Source: Streptomyces sp. DH5 (GTDB lineage: Bacteria > Actinomycetota > Actinomycetes > Streptomycetales > Streptomycetaceae). Taken from it: 55,840 nt of DNA. The stretch covers positions 1 to 55,840 of the forward strand of contig NZ_JAHWGP010000044.1 of the NCBI RefSeq assembly GCF_020873915.1, in the 5' to 3' direction. This document shows, piece by piece, positions 27,051 to 34,760 of this stretch; within the stretch, counting starts at the first letter, position 1; the number at the start of each line of letters is the position of its first letter. The notes below the pieces were generated by a model. The model saw nothing but the letters and a program-made list of their open reading frames with translations, was not told the origin of the DNA and did no database searches. The position numbers were made by a program, and so were the translations under genes.

Positions 27051-28024
27051 GCCTGCTCCCCCTCGGACGGCAGCAGCCCCGTGGCGCGCAGTTCCCGCCA
27101 CAGGGCCGGGGGGACCGGTGTGGCGAACTGGTCGGCGCAGTCGTGGACTTCGGTGGCGGAGCGGGCGCCGACCAGGACGCTCGCGACCGCGGGGTGGGCG
27201 GCGCAGAAGGCCAGGGCGGCGGCACGCAGGGTGGTGCCGTGGCGCTCGGCGGCCGCCTTGACGCGCAGGGCCCGGTCGAGCAACTCGGCGGGCGCCCGTG
27301 CGTAGTCGTAGGTCGCTCCGGGTCCCGGGTCGGCGAGCAGACCCGAGTTGAAGGGTCCGCCGATGACGACCGACCGGCCCCGTTCCAGGGCGGCGGGCAG
27401 CAGGTCGGACAGGGCGCTCTGGTCGAGGAGGGTGTGGCGGCCGGCGCACAGCACCACGTCGACGTCGGTGTCGCGGACGAAGCGGGTGAGCATCGCGCTC
27501 TGGTTCATGCCGGCGCCGATCGCTCCGACGACGCCTTCCGTGCGGAGCCGCTCCAGGGCCGGGTAGGCCTCGCGGAAGGCCTGTTCGGCGTGGTCGTCGG
27601 GGTCGTGCAGGTACACGACGTCGACGCGGTCCAGGCCGAGGCGCCGCAGGCTGGCCTCCAGGGTGCGGCGTACGCCGTCGGCGCTGAAGTCCCAGACGCG
27701 GCGGTGGGTGGCGGGGACGGCGAAGCCGTCGTCGAGGTCGACACCACCGGTGCCGGCGGGTTCGAGGCGGCGGCCGACCTTGGTGGACACGGTGAACTCG
27801 GCGCGCGGGTAAGCGCGCAGGGCCGCGCCGAGGCGGCGTTCGGCCAGGCCGAGGCCGTAGTGCGGGGCGGTGTCGAAGGAGCGGATGCCGCGCTGCCACG
27901 CCGCCGCGACCGCCTCGTGGGCCTCCTGCTCGCCGACCTCGGTGTACAGGTTGCCGATCCCGGCGGATCCGAAGGCCAGGGCGGTGACCTCGACGCGGCT
28001 GCGGCCGAGCCGGCGGCGCTTCAC
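27047..28024 (-). CDS. Aldo/keto reductase, probable L-fucose 1-dehydrogenase
   Basis: 325 residues, AKR fold, with the catalytic Tyr segment FDTAPHYGLGLAERRLG, Lys in VSTKVGRR, and the HDPDDHAEQAFREAYPALERL segment. It resembles D-threo-aldose/L-fucose dehydrogenases that oxidise L-fucose to L-fuconolactone with NAD(P)+. It starts at the GTG at 28024 ([13 protein letters not shown]), overlapping the SDR stop by 4 nt. It is third in a coupled operon. Specificity is inferred from the neighbours. Confidence 0.87.
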   Translation of the reverse strand: MKRRRLGRSRVEVTALAFGSAGIGNLYTEVGEQEAHEAVAAAWQRGIRSFDTAPHYGLGLAERRLGAALRAYPRAEFTVSTKVGRRLEPAGTGGVDLDDGFAVPATHRRVWDFSADGVRRTLEASLRRLGLDRVDVVYLHDPDDHAEQAFREAYPALERLRTEGVVGAIGAGMNQSAMLTRFVRDTDVDVVLCAGRHTLLDQSALSDLLPAALERGRSVVIGGPFNSGLLADPGPGATYDYARAPAELLDRALRVKAAAERHGTTLRAAALAFCAAHPAVASVLVGARSATEVHDCADQFATPVPPALWRELRATGLLPSEGEQA

Positions 28025-28776
28025 CGGGCCCCCGTCCGCGGGCGGAGTCCCTGCATGCCGCCGTCGACGGCGAGGGCGGTGCCCGTCGTGGCGCCGGACA
28101 GGGGGCCGGCGAGGTAGGCGATGGCGGCGGCGACCTCGGCGGGGGTGACCAGGCGGCCGGTGGGCTGGCGGGCCTCCAGGGCGGCGCGTTCGGCGGCCGG
28201 GTCGCCGGCCGCGTCGAGCAGCCGGCCGATCCAGGGGGTGTCGACGGTGCCCGGGTTGACGCAGTTGACGCGGATGCCCTCGTGGACGTGGTCGGCGGCC
28301 ATGGCGAGGGTCAGGGAGTACACGGCGCCCTTGGTGGCGCTGTAGAGGGCGCGCTGCGGCAGGCCCGCGGTGGCGGCGACGGAGCAGGTGTTGACGACGG
28401 CGGCGTGCGCGGAGGCGCGCAGCGCGGGCAGGCAGGCGCGGGCGGTGCGGACCATGCCGAGGACGTTGACGTCGAAGACGTGGTGCCATTCCTCGTCGGA
28501 GTTGCTCTCCACCGTGCCCCGGGCGCCGATGCCCGCGTTGTTGACCAGGATGTCGAGTCCGCCGAGCTCCTCGACGGCGGCCGCCACCGCGGCGCGCACC
28601 GAGGCGTCGTCGGTGACGTCGGCGCGGTGGCCGGTGAGGGGTTCCTCCACGGTCGAGGGGTCGAGGTCGAGGACCGCCACCCGGGCGCCGCGCCGCGCGA
28701 GGAGTTCCGCGGTGGCCCGGCCGATGCCGGAGGCGCCGCCGGTCACCAGGGCCGTCAGGCCCTCGAAGTCGCTCAT
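28021..28776 (-). CDS. SDR oxidoreductase, probable 2-keto-3-deoxy-L-fuconate dehydrogenase
   Basis: 251 residues, classical SDR. The cofactor motif is TGGASGIG, then NNAG, a catalytic Ser (CSVAATAG) and the YSATK motif. It ends AVDGGMQG. It is coupled to the dehydratase gene upstream by ATGA. In the non-phosphorylating L-fucose route it would oxidise 2-keto-3-deoxy-L-fuconate to the 2,4-diketo acid. The hydrolase that would then split that acid is not in this window. Confidence 0.88.
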   Translation of the reverse strand: MSDFEGLTALVTGGASGIGRATAELLARRGARVAVLDLDPSTVEEPLTGHRADVTDDASVRAAVAAAVEELGGLDILVNNAGIGARGTVESNSDEEWHHVFDVNVLGMVRTARACLPALRASAHAAVVNTCSVAATAGLPQRALYSATKGAVYSLTLAMAADHVHEGIRVNCVNPGTVDTPWIGRLLDAAGDPAAERAALEARQPTGRLVTPAEVAAAIAYLAGPLSGATTGTALAVDGGMQGLRPRTGAR

Positions 28777-30113
28777 GCCTGCCGCTCCTCTCGGATGGCC
28801 GCGTCCGCGGTCCAGAACACGCCGTCGGGGTAGGTGTAGCGGGCCAGGGACTCCGGCCGCAGGGCGGCGGAGAAACCGGGCGCGAGGGGTGCGGTGTAGT
28901 GACCGTCGCGGATCACCACGGGGTCGAGGAAGTGGTCGTGCAGGTGGTCGACGTACTCGATGACCCGGTCCTCGGTGGTGCCGGTCAGCGCGACGTAGTC
29001 GAACATCGCCAGGTGCTGGACGAGTTCGCACAGACCGACCCCGCCCGCGTGCGGGCACACCGGGACGCCGTACTTGGCGGCGAGCAGCAGCACGGCCAGG
29101 TTCTCGGGGACACCGCCGACGCGGGCGGCGTCGATCTGGACGATGTCGAGGGCGTCGGCCTGGAGGAGCTGCTTGAAGACGATCCTGTTCTGCGCGTGTT
29201 CGCCGGTGGCCACCTTGACGGGGGCGACGGCCCGGCGGACGGCGGCATGGCCGAGGATGTCGTCGGGGCTGGTGGGCTCCTCGATCCAGTAGGGGTCGAA
29301 CTCCGCGAGCGCCTTGGTCCAGCGGATCGCCTCGTCCACGTCCCAGCGCTGGTTGGCGTCGATCGCGATGCGCACGTCGGGTCCGACGGCCGCGCGCGCG
29401 GTCCTGCAGCGGCGGACGTCGTCGTCGAGGTCGGCTCCGACCTTGAGCTTGATCTGCCGGAATCCGTCGGCGACCGCCCGGGCGGCGAGCCGGGTGAGCT
29501 TGTCGTCGTCGTAGCCGAGCCAGCCGGGCGAGGTGGTGTAGGCGGGGTAGCCGTGGTCCAGCAGCAGGGCCGTGCGCCGCCCGGCGCCCTCCCGGCCGCG
29601 GCGCAGCAGGGTCAGGGCCTCCTCGGGCGTGAGGGCGTCGGTGAGGTACCGGAAGTCGATCTGGCGGACCAGCCAGGCCGGGTCGGCCTCGGCGAGCAGC
29701 CGCCACAGGGGTTTTCCGGCACGCTTGGCGGCCAGGTCCCACAGGGCGTTGAGGACGGCTCCGACCGCCATGTGCATCACTCCCTTCTCCGGTCCGAGCC
29801 AGCGCAGTTGGCTGTCGCCGGTGAGGTCCCCGCTGAGCAGGGAGGGGTCGGCGCAGAGGTCGTCGGCGGACCGGCCGAGGACGTGGCCGCGCAGTGCTTC
29901 GATCGCGGCGACCTGGACGTCGTTGCCCCGTCCGATGGTGAAGGCGAAGCCGTGCCCCTCGTGTCCGTCGGCGGCGTCGGTGCGCAGGACGACGTAGGCC
30001 GCCGAGTAGTCGGGGTCGGGGTTCATCGCGTCGGAGCCGTCGAGTTCCCGCGAGGTCGGGAACCGGATGTCGTAGGTGTCGACGGCGGTGATCCGGGCGG
30101 TTTTCGGGGGCAC
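28773..30113 (-). CDS. L-fuconate dehydratase (enolase superfamily)
   Basis: 446 residues, full length for FucD. Diagnostic segments are [25 protein letters not shown] (catalytic Lys), [11 protein letters not shown] (metal Asp), IEEPTSPDD (metal Glu), ATGEHAQNR (metal Glu) and CPHAGGVGL (catalytic His). The reaction is L-fuconate to 2-keto-3-deoxy-L-fuconate. It is the first gene of the operon, divergent from the GntR regulator, with an operator-like palindrome between them. Assignment to the FucD subgroup is strong. Confidence 0.94.
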   Translation of the reverse strand: MPPKTARITAVDTYDIRFPTSRELDGSDAMNPDPDYSAAYVVLRTDAADGHEGHGFAFTIGRGNDVQVAAIEALRGHVLGRSADDLCADPSLLSGDLTGDSQLRWLGPEKGVMHMAVGAVLNALWDLAAKRAGKPLWRLLAEADPAWLVRQIDFRYLTDALTPEEALTLLRRGREGAGRRTALLLDHGYPAYTTSPGWLGYDDDKLTRLAARAVADGFRQIKLKVGADLDDDVRRCRTARAAVGPDVRIAIDANQRWDVDEAIRWTKALAEFDPYWIEEPTSPDDILGHAAVRRAVAPVKVATGEHAQNRIVFKQLLQADALDIVQIDAARVGGVPENLAVLLLAAKYGVPVCPHAGGVGLCELVQHLAMFDYVALTGTTEDRVIEYVDHLHDHFLDPVVIRDGHYTAPLAPGFSAALRPESLARYTYPDGVFWTADAAIREERQA

Positions 30114-30235
30114 GGGGGGCCTTTCGGTGGGGGACGGGGGCGGGGCGTGGGTCCTGGGTACCGACGCATATTTATCAGACCACTTGGCGGCCGGGACACC
30201 CTCTGGGCGGGAATCGACGCGTGGAAGCTCCCTGT

Positions 30236-30246
30236 TGGTCGGACCA
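30236..30246. promoter_or_regulatory. Candidate FadR/GntR operator
   Basis: TGGTC-G-GACCA is a perfect 11-bp dyad matching the TGG-N5-CCA FadR-subfamily pattern, 45 bp before the GntR start. The octamer GACCACTT overlapping its right half (30242-30249) recurs at 30178-30185, nearer the fucose operon. This suggests a second, weaker half-site. Confidence 0.5.
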
Positions 30247-30291
30247 CTTCCGTCGGTAGACTGCGGCGGTCCCGGTGAGTGAAGGAGTGGC

Positions 30292-31035
30292 GTGGAGGAG
30301 ACGGCGCCTCAGGCGGAGGAGACGGTCCCGGCGGCGCGGGGGCAGGCCCCGCGGAAGGGCACGGTGACGCAGCGCGCCATCGAGCGGATCACGGCGATGA
30401 TCCGCGAGGGCGAACTCGAGCCCGGGCAGCGGCTGCCCACCGAGCGGGACCTCGCCGTCCGGCTGGGCATCTCCCGCAGTTCGATGCGGGAGGCGATCCG
30501 GGCGCTGACGGTGCTGGGTGTCCTGGAGGCCCGGCACGGTTCGGGCATCTACGTCACGCGACTGGAGGGCGGGGACCTGCTGGAGACGTTCGGGGTCGTG
30601 GCCGATCTGTCCCGCGGGTCCCGGCTGGTCGAACTGCTCGAGGTACGGCGCGTCCTGGAGTCGGCGGCGACGGCGCTGGCCGCCGCGCGGATCACTCCGG
30701 AGCGGCTGGCCGAGGTCGAGCGTCATCTGGCGGCCATGAACGCCACCGACGACCCGGAGCGGATCCTCGCCCACGACCTGGCCTTCCACCGGGAGGTCGC
30801 GGCCGCCGCCGGCAACGCGACGATGGCCGCCATCCTGGAAGGGCTGTCCTCACGCACCTTCCGGGCCCGGGTCCGGCGCGGCGATCAGGAGGAGGGCGCC
30901 TTCGACCGCACCCGGCGCGAGCACGCGGCGATCCACCGCGCCCTGGCCGCACGCGACCCGGAGGCCGCGCGGGCGGCGGCGGCCGCGCACGTGGGCGCGG
31001 TGGAGGAATGGCTGCGCGGCCGGCTGGAGGACTGA
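30292..31035 (+). CDS. FadR-subfamily GntR regulator
   Basis: 247 residues. The N-terminal winged helix (about 25-95) carries [25 protein letters not shown]. The C-terminal FCD domain (about 105-240) has metal-ligand-type residues in [16 protein letters not shown] and [11 protein letters not shown]. The GTG start at 30292 follows GAAGGAG. It is divergent from the four-gene L-fucose operon, which it probably represses; the likely ligand is an intermediate of that pathway. Confidence 0.92.
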   Translation: MEETAPQAEETVPAARGQAPRKGTVTQRAIERITAMIREGELEPGQRLPTERDLAVRLGISRSSMREAIRALTVLGVLEARHGSGIYVTRLEGGDLLETFGVVADLSRGSRLVELLEVRRVLESAATALAAARITPERLAEVERHLAAMNATDDPERILAHDLAFHREVAAAAGNATMAAILEGLSSRTFRARVRRGDQEEGAFDRTRREHAAIHRALAARDPEAARAAAAAHVGAVEEWLRGRLED

Positions 31036-31356
31036 CCGGCCCCGGTCAGGGCCGCTTCGGGCGCAGGGTCATCAGCCGGAAGGGGCGCAGGTGTGCGCCG
31101 CCGATCCGGTCGCCGGTGCCGGCCGGTGCCCCGGCGTCGGGCGAGCGGGCGTGCGTTCCAGCAGGTCGGCCACCTCGACACCGGTGGCCGCGAAACCGGG
31201 TGGGTGCGACGCGGGCGCGGCCGCCGCGCGCCTCGTGGAAGCGGCACCGCTTCCGTCGTCGGCCTGTCCGGCCGCCCCGACCGCGACCGCGGCCCGGCCG
31301 GCCGGGCCGAGAGGGCGAGGGGGCGACCTCACCGGTCCCGGTCCCCCCTAGTAGCC
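31036..31356. other. GC-rich intergenic stretch, possible decayed coding DNA
   Basis: About 320 bp with no intact gene. On the minus strand, two different frames carry protein-like tails (GVEVADLLERTP near 31160 and LRPFRLMTLRPKRP ending at 31046), faintly like the end of a methyltransferase. No ribosome site or continuous frame supports a gene. Confidence 0.25.
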
Positions 31357-31517
31357 CTACGTCGAGGCGTTGACGAGCGCGACCCACCGGTCCGGATCCC
31401 GGAGGTGCACGAAGGGAGGTCGCACGCCTCGAAGGAGGCCGCGTCCCATGACGTGCCGGTGTGGGTGGGCCGGAAGGTGCGCCCGAAGGCGTCCGGCCCT
31501 GCCCCCCGTGCGGTCAC
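31357..31517 (-). pseudogene. Small coupled ORF broken by one base
   Basis: The GTG at 31517 overlaps the acetyltransferase stop (GTGA) and opens a frame reading VTARGAGPDAFGRTFRP and SWDAASFEACDLP. After that, the next frame reads FVHLRDPDRWVALVNAST and stops at 31357. One extra C at the DLP/FVH junction (around 31411-31414) would join them into a 53-residue protein. As it stands, the first frame runs on as unlike sequence to 31329 (62 residues). I do not recognise the family. The alternative is that the uninterrupted 62-residue reading is real. Confidence 0.45.
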
Positions 31518-31996
31518 AGCGCCCTGTACATGATGTGCAGCCCCACCGGGCCGTGCCGGGGGTGGTCGAAGGCCCCGGGCACGGTGCCCAGGACCGTGAA
31601 GCCGAGTGAAGTCCACAGCGCCACGGCCGGGTTGGTCTCGACGACGGCGTTGAACACCATGCCCCGGTAGCCGGCGTCGCGCGCCTCGGTCAGGACGTGC
31701 TCGGCGAGGAGGCGCCCGACACCCCGGCCGGTCCGGTCGGGGTCGACCATGAAACCGGCGTTGGCGATCCGGGCGGCGGGTCCGCCGTAGTTGGGGGTGA
31801 GGTAGGCGGAGGCCACGACGGCGCCCGTGTCGTCCTCGACTACGTACACCTGTTTCGCCGGGTTCATCCACAGGTCCCGGGCGGCCTCCTCGGAGGTGCC
31901 CGGGTCCCAGGCGTAGGTCTCGCCGGCGGCGACGACGCGGTGCCAGAAGGGCCAGATGCGCGGCCAGTCGCCGGGGGACGCTTCCCTGATCAGCAT
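31514..31996 (-). CDS. GNAT N-acetyltransferase
   Basis: 160 residues with a complete GNAT domain: MLIREASPGDWPRIWPFW at the start, the acetyl-CoA loop DRTGRGVGRLLAEHVL near residues 95-110, and NPAVALWTSLGF near 135. It resembles phosphinothricin/amino-acid acetyltransferase-like GNATs, but the substrate cannot be predicted. I chose the ATG at 31996 because upstream in-frame sequence is not conserved-looking. A decayed small ORF follows in translational coupling. Confidence 0.88.
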   Translation of the reverse strand: MLIREASPGDWPRIWPFWHRVVAAGETYAWDPGTSEEAARDLWMNPAKQVYVVEDDTGAVVASAYLTPNYGGPAARIANAGFMVDPDRTGRGVGRLLAEHVLTEARDAGYRGMVFNAVVETNPAVALWTSLGFTVLGTVPGAFDHPRHGPVGLHIMYRAL

Positions 31997-32043
31997 GGGT
32001 GCGAGTCTGGCACGCCCGCGCGGAGGCCGATCGGAGGGCCCTG

Positions 32044-32217
32044 TCAGTCGACGCTGGGCAGGATGTGCGGTTCGGCGAGGTCGTCCTCGTATCCGGCGAG
32101 GCGGATCGGGGCCGAACGGGCCCACACGTCGAGGCTGCCGAGCTCCCCGGCCTTGCGGCGGGAACGCTGAAGGCGTTCCTTGGGGGGCTCTTCGCGCTGC
32201 GTCTGCTCCGGTGTCAC
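32044..32217 (-). CDS. Small conserved-looking protein (57 residues)
   Basis: A GTG start at 32217 with AAGGAG eight bases upstream opens a 57-residue frame. The basic start (RLQRSRRK) leads to a distinctive tail with SLDVWARSAPIRLAGYEDD and HILPSVD. It looks like a genuine streptomycete small protein, and I have seen similar tails without a known function. It has no signal or helix. It lies 48 bp before the GNAT gene start on the same strand. Confidence 0.65.
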   Translation of the reverse strand: MTPEQTQREEPPKERLQRSRRKAGELGSLDVWARSAPIRLAGYEDDLAEPHILPSVD

Positions 32218-32687
32218 CGCGCACTCCTTATGTGTCGGTCACCCTGGGGACGTACCGCGCCGGCCCTGTGCCTGGCGGCTGACGTCCGCTCGGGTGGTGA
32301 GTCGAAAGCCGTTCGGACGCGGTGGCGCCGGTGTCTCGCGGAAGAGCAGGCGGTTGTGAACCGGCTGGTCCCAGACGGACCGTGGATGCGGGTAGAACCC
32401 TTGCTGCTGTCCGTCCGCCTCAGGGTAACCAAATGAGCGGCCCTCCGCTCGATGGGGCTCGAAGCCGACGGTAACAATCACGCGACGGGTCGTACGCAAT
32501 CCACCCCCATATGCTGCTATTTCAGCATCCGCGCGTCTCGCCCATTCACCCATTCGGACTATGTGGGCGTCGACGTTTTCGACAAGGCCTCCTGGTCATG
32601 ACGCCGTTCAGTTCTCGTTGGCCGGCCCGCAAACTCGCCATGGTCTGCTGCCGCACGGCAACGGCTGTCTCCCGGGAGGACCGGCGC
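32218..32687. other. Divergent intergenic region
   Basis: 470 bp between the small ORF and the HD-like gene, with no convincing gene. Composition around 32470-32580 is AT-richer than the surroundings and includes ATGCTG-N6-CAGCAT (32511-32528), a possible regulatory dyad. A 104-residue minus-strand frame (32239-32553) crosses the region but lacks a ribosome site. Confidence 0.4.
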
Positions 32688-33143
32688 ATGGAGCTGCGCA
32701 CCGTCGAGGAGCTGATGGACCTGCTGCACGCCTGCCGGGGCACGCGGGACGACCGAAAAGGCCGCGGCGGCACCCCGGCCGACGCGTGCGAGCAGGCCCT
32801 GCGGACCGCGGCGCTGTTGCGCCGGGGCCGGCCCGCAGACAAGGAACTCCAGGTGGCCGGCCTGGTGCTGCCGGTCGGCCGGCTGCTGCGGTCCGGCGCC
32901 GCCGCGTCCGGAGCCGACGACCGTACGGCGGACGCGGTACGGGCGCTGCTCGGCGAGCGCGTCGCCGGCCTGGTCCGCCACCGTCCCCGGTACGACCTGC
33001 CCGCCGGGGACGATCTGCTCGCCCTGCGCGAGGCGGACGAGGAGGCCCGCACGGCCCGCTTCGACGCCGGTGTGCCGGAGGACTGGCGGCCCGTGCTGGA
33101 ACTGCTGGCGGCACGCAACGCACGGCTGGGCACGGACGGCTGA
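32688..33143 (+). CDS. Degenerate HD-domain-like protein
   Basis: 151 residues. The pattern follows small HD/PhnZ-type proteins: VEELMDLLHACRG, then ACEQALRTAALLRRG, AGLVLPVGRLLRSG and LLGERVAGLVRHRPRYDL. Where active relatives have the His-Asp pair (LLHDIGHLL), this has LVLPVGRLL, so the metal site appears lost. The ATG is at 32688, with GGGAGG upstream. It may be a non-catalytic binding protein; alternatively the similarity is only structural. Confidence 0.7.
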   Translation: MELRTVEELMDLLHACRGTRDDRKGRGGTPADACEQALRTAALLRRGRPADKELQVAGLVLPVGRLLRSGAAASGADDRTADAVRALLGERVAGLVRHRPRYDLPAGDDLLALREADEEARTARFDAGVPEDWRPVLELLAARNARLGTDG

Positions 33144-33163
33144 CGGCCCGGGGGCCGCCGTCC

Positions 33164-34657
33164 TCACCACCGCCCGGGCGCGTAGTCCTTCATGAAGACG
33201 CCGTACAGGTCCTCGCCCGCCTCGCCGCGCACGATCGGGTCGTAGACGCGGGCCGCGCCGTCGACCAGGTCGAGCGGGGCGTGGAAACCGGCGTCTGCGA
33301 GGCGCAGCTTGTCGAAGTGGGGGCGCTCGTCGGTGATCCAGCCGGTGTCGACCGAGGTCATCAGGATGCGGTCGGTGTCGAACATCTCCTGGGCGCTGGT
33401 CCGCGTCACCATGTTCACGGCCGCCTTGGCCGCGTTGGTGTTGGGGTGTCCGGCCCCCTTGTAGCCGCGGTCGAACACGCCTTCCATGGCGGAGACGTTG
33501 ACGACGTAGGCGCGCCCGGCGGGGGCACGGCGGGCGGCCTCGGCCATGGCCGGACGGAGCTTGCTGATGAGGATGAACGGCGCCGTGTAGTTGCACAGCT
33601 GGGTCTCCAGCAGCTCCACCGGGGAGATCTGCTCGATGGTCTGGACCCAGGTGTTGGAGTCGACGACGTCGGGGAGCAGTCCGCCCGCGTCGATGGCGGT
33701 GCCGTCACGGTGCCGGACCACGCTGGCGTTGCCCGCGACCAGGGCGAGGTCGGCGACCTTCTGCGCGTCGAGGCCGCTGGCCCCGACGGGCAGGGCGGTC
33801 AGTCCGTCGACGGCGCCGGAGTTGAAGGCGCCGATGACGTGGTGGGCGGGCAGCTCACCGGCCGGAAGGGGGGCGCTCTCGCCCTCGACGAGCGCGGCGT
33901 ACGCGGACGGCAGCCGGCGCACGGTCTGGGTGGCGTTGTTGATCAGGATGTCCAGCGGGCCCTGCTCGGCGACCTGGTCGGCGAGCGCGACGGCCTGGCC
34001 CGGGTCGCGCAGGTCGATCCCGACGACCTCCAGGCGGTGCATCCAGTCCGCGGAGTCGTCCATGGCCTTGAAGCGGCGGATGGCGTCCTTGGGGAACCGC
34101 GTGGTGATGGTGGTGTGGGCGCCGTCACGCAGCAGCCGCAGCGCGATGTACATGCCGATCTTGGCGCGTCCGCCGGTGAGGAGCGCCCGCTTGCCGGTGA
34201 GATCGGTGCGGGCGTCGCGCCGGGCGCGGTTCTCGGCGGCGCACTTCTGGCAGAGCTGGTGGTAGAAGTAGTCGACCTCGACGTAACGGGTCTTGCAGGT
34301 GTAGCAGGACCGGGGGCGCTGGAGTATCCCCGCGATCTTCCCCGGCTCCACCCGGGAGGAGGGCAGGATGCCCTCGGTCTCGTCGTCGATGCGCTCGGCG
34401 GAGCCGGTGGCGGTGGCCTCGGTGACCGCCTTGTCGTGGGCGGTCTTGGCGGCCCGTCGCTCCTGGCGGCGGCGCTGCTTGACCGTGCGGTAGATGTGCG
34501 AGGTGGCCCGGCGGACCAGGATGGCGTCCGGATGGTCGACGTCGAGCTTGTCGAGTTCCTCGAGCACGCTGAGGCAGACGGCCAGCCGCTCCGGGTCGAT
34601 GCCGGGCCCGTATGCCACCGCGTCCGTGGCCTCGGGGCCGTCCTGTGTCACCGTCAT
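33164..34657 (-). CDS. Atypical SDR oxidoreductase with N-terminal zinc ribbon
   Basis: 497 residues. A helical N-terminal region (1-105) is followed by a four-Cys zinc-ribbon-like segment (CYTCK...CQKC, about 118-145). An SDR domain follows from about 155, with TGGRAKIG cofactor loop and NNAT. The normal YxxxK motif is replaced by TNAAK (GHPNTNAAK), so the catalytic Tyr is absent while Lys stays. Similar fungal and plant proteins also lack Tyr here. The reaction is unknown. It is monocistronic, convergent with the HD-like gene. Confidence 0.85.
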   Translation of the reverse strand: MTVTQDGPEATDAVAYGPGIDPERLAVCLSVLEELDKLDVDHPDAILVRRATSHIYRTVKQRRRQERRAAKTAHDKAVTEATATGSAERIDDETEGILPSSRVEPGKIAGILQRPRSCYTCKTRYVEVDYFYHQLCQKCAAENRARRDARTDLTGKRALLTGGRAKIGMYIALRLLRDGAHTTITTRFPKDAIRRFKAMDDSADWMHRLEVVGIDLRDPGQAVALADQVAEQGPLDILINNATQTVRRLPSAYAALVEGESAPLPAGELPAHHVIGAFNSGAVDGLTALPVGASGLDAQKVADLALVAGNASVVRHRDGTAIDAGGLLPDVVDSNTWVQTIEQISPVELLETQLCNYTAPFILISKLRPAMAEAARRAPAGRAYVVNVSAMEGVFDRGYKGAGHPNTNAAKAAVNMVTRTSAQEMFDTDRILMTSVDTGWITDERPHFDKLRLADAGFHAPLDLVDGAARVYDPIVRGEAGEDLYGVFMKDYAPGRW

Positions 34658-34760
34658 CGCCGCTGCCGTTCCCGCTCTGCTTCTCGCGGCGCTCCGTTCG
34701 CATCCGCTGTCGAACGGGAGATTTTACGGAGCGCCCGGCCGGAGCGGCAAACCGCGACGC

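Noticed and set aside
32239-32553. A 104-residue minus-strand frame in the intergenic region
   Set aside because: No ribosome site and no family resemblance; composition fits non-coding DNA.
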